Assembly: GCA_000701945.1 (NCBI GenBank) | Contig: KL370841.1 | Span: 337,150 to 401,149, forward strand | Source of the DNA: Anaerotruncus sp. MC2020 | GTDB taxonomy: Bacteria > Bacillota > Clostridia > Oscillospirales > Ruminococcaceae | DNA length: 64,000 bases | Reading direction: 5' to 3' | Shown here: in pieces, positions 42,545 to 49,664 of the stretch | How the letters are laid out: each line of letters starts with the position of its first letter | How positions within the stretch are numbered: the first letter of the stretch is position 1 | Notes under the pieces: generated by a model | What the model saw: only the letters and a program-made list of their open reading frames with translations | The model's database searches: none | What the model was told of the DNA's origin: nothing | Made by a program: the position numbers and the translations under genes

Positions 42545-42603
42545 TGTATCACCGCTTTTCTCTTATAATCAAGCCTCACCAGTGCCTTGCCGTTTGGCAG
42601 GGC
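42541..42603 (-). pseudogene. Methyltransferase 3' tail fragment
   Basis: The minus strand reads LPNGKALVRLDYKRKAVIQ and a stop that overlaps the next gene start. It matches the C-terminus of the complete methyltransferase (LPNGKAMVRVDFERNE). No upstream coding part remains. Confidence 0.8.
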
Positions 42604-42641
42604 ACTGGTATTTTGTGGCTTTTGGTGTCAGGTGATTCTTG

Positions 42642-43076
42642 TCAGAATATCCCGGTAAGAATTAAGATTCCACCGATAATAAGAACTGAGCCAAGTCCTG
42701 CAAGCCTCAGAGTTCCGAGAAGTCTGCTTGTATGGGTATAGCCGGTTTCTGAACCAATCATCATTTTTGTTGCAAGCACTACTGATAAAGGCTGAAATAA
42801 GTCGTCTTTGTCTGCTATTACACTCACCTTCAGCCCGATTTTGGGTATCTTGTTTGAAAGGAAACAGCTTGACTTACGATATTCAATCTCATTGTATGTT
42901 TCTTTGCCTATTTTGTACCGTATCATCAGTGATTGCTTTTCGTGGTCAATACCGATTATTTTGCCGTTAAGTACCTTTCGCCCTTTCAGGAAATTCAATA
43001 TATTGGAAATGATCCATATCGAAATCAGAGCTGTTCCCGAAGCGATAGAGAGTATTGCAAGTATTTTATCTCCCAT
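42642..43076 (-). CDS. Membrane protein, DUF3592-like (module cargo)
   Basis: 144-aa protein with an N-terminal membrane segment (ILSIASGTALISIWIISNIL), a soluble beta-rich middle (NGKIIGIDHEKQSLMIRYKI) and a C-terminal membrane segment (GLGSVLIIGGILILTGIF). This layout is like DUF3592 proteins. Its ATG lies inside the last codons of the methyltransferase gene (11-bp overlap), so translation is coupled. The function is unknown. Confidence 0.68.
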   Translation of the reverse strand: MGDKILAILSIASGTALISIWIISNILNFLKGRKVLNGKIIGIDHEKQSLMIRYKIGKETYNEIEYRKSSCFLSNKIPKIGLKVSVIADKDDLFQPLSVVLATKMMIGSETGYTHTSRLLGTLRLAGLGSVLIIGGILILTGIF

Positions 43077-43710
43077 GAACGATTACCTCATTCCTCTCAA
43101 AATCCACCCTCACCATTGCCTTGCCATTCGGCAGCGGATATGACTCCTGCAATATCAGCGAGTAGCCTATATCCTCCATGGCAGCCGTGAGTGCCTTTTC
43201 CTCCATTTGGTGATGAACCGCGTCAAGCCTGTCGAAGGCTCGCAGGTACGGCGACTCCGACACCCACTGCTCTTCGTCTGTGTTTATCTGTATCACGCAG
43301 GAAACGTACTCGGGAGCGGTTTGCAAAACGGCTCGCTGAAACGCTCCGTAACCGATGTACTCGATAAGCAGGTTCGCTATCAGAAGCTGTGCCTGCGGGA
43401 GCTTCTCTGCCTCGTTTATAAGGTCGATGTGCAGGCACTCCAGAACTCCCGAGAGCTGAGTAAATCGCTGAGATACCGCGCGGAGGTAGTCCGCATTGAT
43501 GTCCACACCGTAGACTGTGCGGAACTTGTCGGGGGCGATGTGTTCAAGTCCGTTTCCGCCTGCAATTCCCAGAACTGCGGCAGTCTCTACAGGATAGGCG
43601 GAGAACTGCTCCTTCATAATGGAATCGAGTGCCTGAAGCTGCCGCACAGAATTAAGGCTCATGTGCTTTTCGTAGTCGTCAAGACTTATTTCTTCCCATG
43701 GGTTGGTCAT
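43066..43710 (-). CDS. SAM-dependent class I methyltransferase
   Basis: 214-aa enzyme with ATG 43710 overlapping the kinase stop (ATGA) and an AAAGGTG site. The SAM-binding motif I is AAVLGIAGGNGLEHI near 47-61, followed by the acidic end of strand 2 (VYGVDINADYL). The substrate is unknown. The C-terminal tail (SYPLPNGKAMVRVDFERNE) is the part that survives in three scars elsewhere in the window. It is the complete version of the module's second gene. Confidence 0.82.
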   Translation of the reverse strand: MTNPWEEISLDDYEKHMSLNSVRQLQALDSIMKEQFSAYPVETAAVLGIAGGNGLEHIAPDKFRTVYGVDINADYLRAVSQRFTQLSGVLECLHIDLINEAEKLPQAQLLIANLLIEYIGYGAFQRAVLQTAPEYVSCVIQINTDEEQWVSESPYLRAFDRLDAVHHQMEEKALTAAMEDIGYSLILQESYPLPNGKAMVRVDFERNEVIVHGR

Positions 43711-44219
43711 ATGCAGCACCTTTCCAAATCATATTCATCATTTATCAGAAAATAGTCAAGTCCGTAACTGAGACAGCCGCGGAGATATTCCTGATTGTCC
43801 TGTATTATATCCTCAATACTGATGTCATTGGAGAGCCTTTTCTCGATAGCGTTCCCGAAGCTGACAATGTCACTGAAATGGCTGGTTATGTAGCTTTCAC
43901 TCATAACAAGGCAGATGTATTTTATCTGCGACAGATAGTCGGCGTCAAAGCTGTTCTTCCAGTCAAAGGGGATATAGCAGCCCTCGATTATGAGATCCTG
44001 TTCGTTTTCAATGGCAGTCTTTATCATCTCTTTCAGGATATTCCAGAGGTATGCCGTCAGCTTGTCGTCGTCATAGGGAGTGAGCTCGGTCTGACCGCTT
44101 CTTATAAGCCCCATTTTAAGGTGGTCGATAGACAGGTAAGGGTACTTGTATTTTTCAAGCAGTTTCTGCGCGAGAAGCGTTTTCCCTGTATGCGAAGCGC
44201 CTGTTATCAGTATTATCAT
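43707..44219 (-). CDS. Small P-loop kinase/ATPase (copy 2)
   Basis: 170-aa paralogue of the protein at 12653-13165 with the identical Walker A segment GASHTGKTLLA and identical first 60 or so residues except D-to-N near 60. It is the first gene of the module and overlaps the complete methyltransferase gene. A kinase plus methyltransferase pair suggests modification of a small molecule or nucleotide, but nothing fixes the substrate. Confidence 0.8.
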   Translation of the reverse strand: MIILITGASHTGKTLLAQKLLEKYKYPYLSIDHLKMGLIRSGQTELTPYDDDKLTAYLWNILKEMIKTAIENEQDLIIEGCYIPFDWKNSFDADYLSQIKYICLVMSESYITSHFSDIVSFGNAIEKRLSNDISIEDIIQDNQEYLRGCLSYGLDYFLINDEYDLERCCI

Positions 44220-44252
44220 AGTAGCCGCGGCTCCTTTCCGATAGTTTCCATA

Positions 44253-44281
44253 ATTATATCATATTTGGGGGCGTTTTTCAA
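44253..44281 (-). promoter_or_regulatory. Promoter of kinase module, copy 2
   Basis: Minus strand TTGAAA (44276-44281), 17 bp, TATAAT (44253-44258), in the same surroundings as copy 1. Confidence 0.75.
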
Positions 44282-44309
44282 TAAAAAACAGCTCCTGTCC
44301 GTGTGGATG

Positions 44310-44425
44310 TGAGCTGTTGTCAGTTATCGCAAAATATGCGACAACTCATTTTAGCAGGAACAGTTGCGTTTTTTGCAACAGTTCATTTTCCAGTTGTTGC
44401 AGAAAATACAACAACTCATAGTAAT
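44310..44425. repeat. Three consecutive related hairpins
   Basis: GTTATCGC/GCGACAAC, GTTGC/GCAAC and GTTGTTG/CAACAAC hairpins, each with an A/T loop and each followed by AACTCAT or AGTTCAT. A single similar hairpin (GTCGC-AAAATAT-GCGAT) stands near 14326-14343. Confidence 0.6.
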
Positions 44426-44448
44426 GTGCATTTTCTGCACAATGCTTT

Positions 44449-44543
44449 TGGCGGTCGTACTGAGACTTGAACTCAGACATCGGAAAGCTCCGATTACTCG
44501 CAGTTTAGCAAACTGCTGCCTTACCAGTTAGGCTTATGCGACC
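44449..44543 (-). tRNA. tRNA-Ser(GCU), copy 2
   Basis: 95 nt, nearly identical to the copy at 13924, with the same anticodon loop. The acceptor stem has a C-A mismatch at the sixth pair (GGTCGCA/TACGACC), absent from copy 1. Confidence 0.88.
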
Positions 44544-44639
44544 TTGTATAGATTTTGACTGTCAGCAATGCTGAATGCGCGGAGGTTTCTCGCGTTCCGC
44601 AAAAAGTGAAACGCGAGACCGCGCGCGTCTGCTCGACGC

Positions 44640-44714
44640 TGGGGTAATCGAAGAGAATCGAACTCTCATTTTCAGAGCCACAATCTGACGTCCTGCCATT
44701 AGACGACGAATACC
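44640..44714 (-). tRNA. tRNA-His(GUG)
   Basis: 75 nt with CCA. Anticodon loop TTGTGGC. The acceptor contains one U-U mismatch. The 5' G pairing with C before CCA fits the His extra base pair. Confidence 0.88.
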
Positions 44715-44791
44715 TGGTGACGGATGCGGGGTTCGAACCCGGCATTTAGAGATTGAAAGCCTCTTGTCCTGACCGATTAGACGAATCCGCC
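44715..44791 (-). tRNA. tRNA-Glu(UUC), copy 1
   Basis: 77 nt with CCA. Anticodon loop CTTTCAA, acceptor GGCGGAT/ATCCGTC with G-U. It abuts tRNA-His. Its sequence differs strongly from the tRNA-Glu(UUC) at 51040. Confidence 0.88.
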
Positions 44792-44794
44792 ATG

Positions 44795-44881
44795 TGGTGG
44801 GTAAGGTAGGACTCGAACCTACAGCGTTTCTATGTCACGGATTTACAGTCCGCTGCCTTCACCAATTCGGCGCACTTACCC
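44795..44881 (-). tRNA. tRNA-Tyr(GUA)
   Basis: 87 nt class II tRNA with CCA. Anticodon loop CTGTAAA, acceptor GGGTAAG/CTTACCC. Confidence 0.92.
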
Positions 44882-44893
44882 ATATTTCGCCAC

Positions 44894-45118
44894 TCATATT
44901 CGGGTGACGATTATTATTTTATCTATCGGCACATCAAACATATCCGCAAGTATTATCAGGTTGTCGATAGTAGGGACAGCGTCTCCACGCATCCACTTGA
45001 ATATTGCCTGCGGTGTATTGAAACCGCAGCGAGCCTGCACATCAGATATTTTGAAACCTTTGGATTTGATGATATTCTTGATATTATTACCTGTTGCCTT
45101 TACGTCGATTATCGGCAT
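44894..45118 (-). CDS. Small XRE-like regulator (cassette B)
   Basis: 74-aa paralogue of the protein at 36018, with the shared core GFNTPQAIFKWMRGDAVPTI. ATG 45118 has AAAGGAGA upstream. It lies between the small ORF of cassette B and the tRNA Tyr-Glu-His-Ser cluster. Confidence 0.8.
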   Translation of the reverse strand: MPIIDVKATGNNIKNIIKSKGFKISDVQARCGFNTPQAIFKWMRGDAVPTIDNLIILADMFDVPIDKIIIVTRI

Positions 45119-45163
45119 CGTGAGCATCTCCTTTCCTTGAATTATGATTTCAGACATAGAAAA

Positions 45164-45192
45164 AACACCGCCTGCTTACATACAGACGGTGT
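45164..45192 (-). terminator. Hairpin between small ORF and XRE gene (cassette B)
   Basis: AACACCG-CCTG / CAGA-CGGTGTT stem, equivalent in place to the one in cassette A. Confidence 0.6.
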
Positions 45193-45240
45193 TCATCATT
45201 TGTATGGATCACAACACAAAGAAAGTGCTCTCCGAAATGA

Positions 45241-45348
45241 CTATCCACTATGTTCTGTACGCAGCACAATAAGAGCTTCTTCACTCTCGTGATAGAAACT
45301 TACTTCATAATGTTCGCTGTACAGATAAACCATAGTAAACTGTTTCAT
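45241..45348 (-). CDS. Small 35-aa protein upstream of XRE regulator (cassette B)
   Basis: ATG 45348 behind a strong AAAGGAGTT site. It begins MKQFTMVYLYSEHYEVSFYH and ends LIVLRTEHSG. The C-terminal VLRT motif is shared with the cassette A protein. Its promoter is TTGCTT (45446-45451), 17 bp, TATAAT (45423-45428). The function is unknown. Confidence 0.6.
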   Translation of the reverse strand: MKQFTMVYLYSEHYEVSFYHESEEALIVLRTEHSG

Positions 45349-45635
45349 TTCGGGTAACTCCTTTCATAATTATTTTTGATACAGTGGTCGTTTTTGCCCG
45401 TTCTTATTCTGACTGTACCTGTATTATAGCATAGCTTATTGAAAAAAGCAAGTAAACTACAGGTATAGTAGTGTGCGTTTTCTATATGTTCCTTAAAAAA
45501 CTTGACAGGCATACTGAGAACTTAACGCATATACCGGAATACATCAGTTACTTGCGGTTTAGCATCAGTAAACTTATCTTGATTAATCTTCAGTATTATA
45601 ACTTTTTTATTCTGAAAAGGAAATTGTTACGACGA

Positions 45636-45743
45636 TTAGTAATTAAATGAATCAGCACCAAACTTTCGTTCCCAAAGCAAATAATCTTCTTTCATTTTTT
45701 GGCGTGCATCGTTTTCTGTAAAATTAAAATGGTTTCCTTCCAT
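45636..45743 (-). CDS. Small 35-aa hypothetical protein
   Basis: ATG 45743 behind AAAGGAA. It begins MEGNHFNFTENDARQKMKED and ends FGADSFNY. It is acidic and soluble. The 233-bp repeat A begins immediately upstream of it. It could be the end of a lost gene. Confidence 0.4.
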   Translation of the reverse strand: MEGNHFNFTENDARQKMKEDYLLWERKFGADSFNY

Positions 45744-45758
45744 AATAATGTTTCCTTT

Positions 45759-45991
45759 ATCCTGCGCAGGAGTGATAACACAGCAGTTAAGTGCGCCGCA
45801 ATAGCTTGGAGGGGCTTAGCACATCGAGCTGTGAAATACTTCTCTCTCGTCACGCAAGACGGAATGAAAGGAACGGTACTGCGCAAGGGCTACTGTAAAA
45901 TAATTGCTAACTTGCTACCAAGCAGGTCTGAGTGGCGGTATATCACCAATTCCGCCGATAGCAAACTTGTTAGCTGTTAGTTTGACGATAC
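45759..45991. repeat. 233-bp direct repeat, copy A
   Basis: Starts ATCCTGCGCAGGAGTGATAA and ends near GACGATAC. It is mostly identical to copy B at 46495-46728 in the first 150 bp and diverges towards the end. It contains internal pairings such as TGCGCAGG with the later CTGCGCA, so it may be a structured RNA or a replication/transfer site. Confidence 0.8.
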
Positions 45992-46046
45992 ATAGATTAG
46001 AAAAACAGTTGATGTTTGTGCAGTTATACAAAGTTTCAAAATCATT

Positions 46047-46476
46047 GCCAAAAAGTCCCTCTCTCAGCGGCTACTTTATGAAGGACATAAAAGCAGAGCC
46101 GTATTATTTGCTCAAACTTGTGTAATCATACAAAGTTTGAAAAATGTCGGACAAAACAGTCCTTCCTAACGGCTACTATATGAGGCGATAAAAATAGGAA
46201 CATTCATAAGCCGGCAATTATGCACCTCTACAAAATAATATAAAATTATTATGAAAATGGTTGCCAAAAGGGCTCTCCCAGTTCCCTATAAGTAGAGGGA
46301 CAAATAATACGGTGCTTGTGCAGTTGTACAAAATTTTACAAAAAGACTGTGCAAAACGCCCTTCCCATTCCCTTATAAGTAGAGGGCAATTTTCAGAAAT
46401 GGAAAATTTTCTGAAAAATTTGCTGGAAAGGCTTATCAAAACGCCTCTCCCAGTCCTTTATAAGTAGGGGGACATA
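46047..46476. repeat. Five degenerate 45-bp repeats (iteron-like array)
   Basis: Units at about 46047-46090, 46147-46195, 46261-46308, 46349-46393 and 46434-46476. Each has CAAAA, then a CTCTCCCAG-like block, then CTATAAGTAGAGGGAC or a variant. The last three are the most alike. Spacing is roughly 85-115 bp. They lie between the two 233-bp repeats and upstream of a replication-type gene remnant, so an origin or control region of the integrative element is likely. Confidence 0.65.
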
Positions 46477-46494
46477 GTATCTTGAAAATTAAAT

Positions 46495-46728
46495 ATCCTG
46501 CGCAGGAGTGATAACACAGCAGTTAAGTGCGCCGCAATGGCTTGGAGGGGCTTAGCGCATCGAGCTGTGAAATACTTCTCTCACGTCACGCAAGGCGGAA
46601 TGAAAGGAACGGTACTGCGCAAGGGTCTAGACAAAACAATTGCTAACTTGCTACCAAGAGCGTCTAAATGCCGATATATCTTTACTTCTGCCGATAGCAA
46701 AATCGGTAGTTGTTAGTTCTGCGATAGT
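46495..46728. repeat. 233-bp direct repeat, copy B
   Basis: Second copy of the repeat at 45759-45991. It is followed by about 200 bp of leader before the DUF927-like gene remnant at 46937. Confidence 0.8.
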
Positions 46729-46936
46729 AAATTGCTAACGCCGGAAAAGCTCTGTATCACGTGCTTTGACCGTGCTTGGTAGTTTGTTAGTAAAATCAGA
46801 GTGGCAGGTCGGCGTGTCACGCATTTGTGCGCGGTTTGTGCCGCCCTGCGGAGAAAGGAGGGATAACTACACCACACGAGCTCTCAAGGCGAAATTGAGG
46901 GCAAATAAAGCGAGTTTAAAAAGAAAGGATGATAGG

Positions 46937-47823
46937 ATGACTGAAAACTACGACAACAACATCTATAACGAGCCGTACTGCGTCAAAGATGGCTGCCTTT
47001 ACGAAACGATCGAGCGAAAAGGAAAGGTCACAATGGTCAGGCTGTGCGATTACGTTCCTGTGCTGAAATCTGAGATAACCTTCGACGACGGAGCGGAACA
47101 GCGCAAGGCGTTCGAGGTCGGAGCTGTACACTCCAACGGAACAACAATGCGGACGGTAAATGTCACCGCAGACGAGATGAGCAGCATGAAGTGGCTCATC
47201 GAGAAGTGGGGCTCGCTGGGTTCATATTCGCCTGCAAACAATACGCTCGGCAAGATACGTCATGCAATTATGAGTACGAAAACAGATGTTGAGTTCAGGA
47301 CGGTGTACAGTCAGACAGGCTGGCGGCAAATCGGTGAGCGGTATGAGTTTCTGATGCCGTCTGCGGATAGTCAGTTCACAGTGAAGCTGCAAGGCAAGCT
47401 GAACGCATATAACTGGAGCGGAAGTGCAAGTGCGGACAAGCTGTTCTATCTCACAGCTCCTATCAGTTCTGCGACAAGCTGAAAAGTCTGCTCGACAGCG
47501 GCAGGTGCAGTGTCAACGTCATTGGCAGCGACTGCGATATGAACCGAAAAGGCTTCATCGGCTTCGAGGACGACAACTACTACTACCTCATCATGAATGC
47601 GGCGTTCTCGGAGGTTGTGAAGCTGTCGAAGGAAATGGGCGAGAGTTTTTCAATTGGCAAAAACAGTCTGATACAACAGCTGGTCGATGACGGAATTATG
47701 GTCGTGAAAGGTAAACGCAATACAACGACTGTCCGTGTGACCGATGATCGTCAGATGAGCGTGGCGGTGCTGGATAAGTCGAAGATGTTTGCGGACATGG
47801 AAGTGTCCCAAATCAGGCAGTGA
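46937..47823 (+). pseudogene. DUF927-like helicase/primase gene with central deletion
   Basis: ATG 46937 follows AAAGGATGATAGG. The first 175 or so residues match the N-terminus of DUF927-type proteins of integrative elements (CLYETIERKGKVTMVRLCDY, MKWLIEKWGSLGSYSP). At about 47465 the frame breaks, and a shifted frame continues with the C-terminal part (CDKLKSLLDSGRCSVNVIGS, NYYYLIMNAAFSEVV) to 47823. The central ATPase domain with its Walker motifs is missing. The element is therefore probably unable to replicate by itself. Confidence 0.75.
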
Positions 47824-48031
47824 CTGTCTGTTGCAGGTTAAAATTTCGGGGTCGCAGCCCCCGAAATGGTCACAGCGGAACGGCAAAGCCGACCGCAAAA
47901 TAGCAGAAAAAAAGGGCTCTGCCAAAAGGAGTCGTAACTTCGCTGAGTGTTACGGTTCAGGAGTCGGAAATGAAATAATCAACGAAACATAGGAAAATAA
48001 ACGGTGTCGGAGAGTAATAATGGAGGTTATT

Positions 48032-48451
48032 ATGGAGAAGAAGGAAAAGCAGGCGGTCTGGCTCTACCCCAGGACAAAAGAGCTGATCATCAAGCATATG
48101 GACGAGGCAAATGCGCGTTCACAGAGTGAATTCATTGAGAACGCTATCAAGTTTTATTCAGGCTACCTTGACTGCAATTCTGGTATCGCAACGGAGTATC
48201 TCGCGCACGTTCTGACTTCAATTATCGACGGAATAGTCAAGGGCTCGGAGTACCGTATCAACCGCGGACTCTTCAAGCTGGCGGTGGAGTCGGCTATGCA
48301 GTCTCACATTATCGCAGCACTAAATGATGTTGACGACGAAACGATCGACGACCTTAGGGGAATGTGCGTGGACGAAGTTGCTCACATCAACGGCGTGATA
48401 AACTTCGAGCGTGCCTACGATTATCAGAAAGGGGATGATGACGATAAGTGA
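48032..48451 (+). CDS. Ribbon-helix-helix-like protein 1 of integrative element
   Basis: 139-aa protein with ATG 48032 behind TGGAGG. The N-terminal QAVWLYPRTKELIIKHMDEA and ARSQSEFIENAIKFY form a ribbon-helix-helix DNA-binding fold of the CopG/MobC kind. The rest is helical. The next gene, a related protein, overlaps its end. Such pairs commonly stand near transfer origins in Firmicutes elements. Confidence 0.75.
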   Translation: MEKKEKQAVWLYPRTKELIIKHMDEANARSQSEFIENAIKFYSGYLDCNSGIATEYLAHVLTSIIDGIVKGSEYRINRGLFKLAVESAMQSHIIAALNDVDDETIDDLRGMCVDEVAHINGVINFERAYDYQKGDDDDK

Positions 48452-48872
48452 AAAAGTGAGGACTGGCATTTATATTTCCGAGGACTTGCTCCGCGAGTGC
48501 GACGAGTATCTTTCCAAGAACGGCGGCAGCCGCTCGGAGCTTATAGAGTCTGCGCTGAGATTATATTTAGCAACGAGGAAAATAAAAGACAAGTCGGAAG
48601 TGCTTGTGCCTGAGCTCGCGGAATGTATTTCCGCGGCAAGCGACGAGGGCATAACAAAGATATCAAAGGGACTTTTCCGTTACGCTGTCGAAGTAGAAAT
48701 GCTCATTGCACTGCTGGCGGAGACCTTCGAGGTGACCGAGAAAGAGCTGAAGGTCATACGCCGCGAGGCTGTAAACAACGTCCGCAGAACGAGAGGGAAG
48801 ATAAATCTCGATGACCTTATCATGCGAAATGAGCGTGAAGGTATTGTCGACAGCGATGAAATTGTTGTGTAG
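48438..48872 (+). CDS. Ribbon-helix-helix-like protein 2 of integrative element
   Basis: 144-aa protein related to the one before it: RTGIYISEDLLRECDEYLSK and SRSELIESALRLYL form the DNA-binding part, followed by a helical region. The exact start is uncertain (ATG 48435 or 48438, both just after AGAAAGGGG). It overlaps the end of the previous gene by 14 bp and is coupled to it. Confidence 0.72.
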   Translation: MTISEKVRTGIYISEDLLRECDEYLSKNGGSRSELIESALRLYLATRKIKDKSEVLVPELAECISAASDEGITKISKGLFRYAVEVEMLIALLAETFEVTEKELKVIRREAVNNVRRTRGKINLDDLIMRNEREGIVDSDEIVV

Positions 48873-48972
48873 TGCTTCTGCTCGGTATCAACAGCCAACA
48901 TTCGTCCAGTTTAGTGAATGGATTTCGACGGCGAGCTGTGGTATGATTGTTGGTCAGGAGGTGACCGAGGTG

Positions 48973-49251
48973 ATGAAGTTGCAAGATTTATACTATGGAA
49001 ACGTCATACCGTGTCAGCACGATGTCAGTAAGGACTCCGACTACGCAAAGCGAAGTCTGGAGCTGCTTGAAATGTGCGACAGACTGGAGAAACGGCTGTC
49101 GGCTGACGATAAGAAGCTGTTGAACGACATAACAGATATGCAGGGAATGCTGTCCGAGACAATGATAGCGGAGAGCTACATACAGGGCTTTCGTGACTGT
49201 GTCGAACTGATGATAGACGTGATATTCGGCAGGAGCGAGAATCTGAAATAG
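48973..49251 (+). CDS. DUF6809-like small protein
   Basis: 92-aa helical protein with ATG 48973 preceded by AGGAGGTGACCGAGG. It has the pattern LQDLYYGNVIPCQHDVSKDS and, at the end, YIQGFRDCVELMIDVIFG, which I associate with DUF6809 proteins of Clostridia mobile elements. The function is unknown. It sits between the ribbon-helix-helix pair and the excisionase-like gene. Confidence 0.7.
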   Translation: MKLQDLYYGNVIPCQHDVSKDSDYAKRSLELLEMCDRLEKRLSADDKKLLNDITDMQGMLSETMIAESYIQGFRDCVELMIDVIFGRSENLK

Positions 49252-49369
49252 AATTATAACAATGGCATGGGTACGGTTGTCGCCGTACCCATTTGACCTT
49301 TGAAGGGAGTGAGAAAAATGACCGCAGCATTCATTCGTGAGGACTGACGTTCGGCGAAAGGAGAATAGA

Positions 49370-49561
49370 ATGGGTGAAAACAACGAGGAAAGAATAGTTA
49401 TGCTGACCATAAAGGAAGCGGCTGCACTGGTGGAGGGGCTGACCGAATACAGAGTCCGTCAGATGTGCATAAACAATCAGGTGCCGCACATCATGGCAGG
49501 CAAGAAATATCTCATCAACAAGGACTTGTTCCTCAGGTATCTGCGTGGGGAGACTGCGTAA
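49370..49561 (+). CDS. xis: Excisionase-like DNA-binding protein
   Basis: 63-aa protein with ATG 49370 after AAAGGAG. The helix-turn-helix ERIVMLTIKEAAALVEGLTE and KKYLINKDLFLRYLRGE is that of the Xis/MerR-like excisionases paired with Tn916-type integrases. The integrase follows about 100 bp downstream. It probably directs excision of the element. Confidence 0.82.
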   Translation: MGENNEERIVMLTIKEAAALVEGLTEYRVRQMCINNQVPHIMAGKKYLINKDLFLRYLRGETA

Positions 49562-49664
49562 ATAAATAGTGCAAAAAGGCGCGTTTCTGCTGGACTTTTC
49601 TGCCGCGTTGTGGTATGATGTCCTTGGTAGAAACGCGCCGTATTATTGAACGGAGGTTTTATAT

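Noticed and set aside
46047..46476. Possible CRISPR array
   Set aside because: The repeats are degenerate, their spacing varies from about 85 to 115 bp, and there are no cas genes nearby. An iteron-like region fits better.
49318..49347. Nine-codon ORF before the excisionase gene
   Set aside because: It is too short to support as a gene and has no conserved feature visible here.
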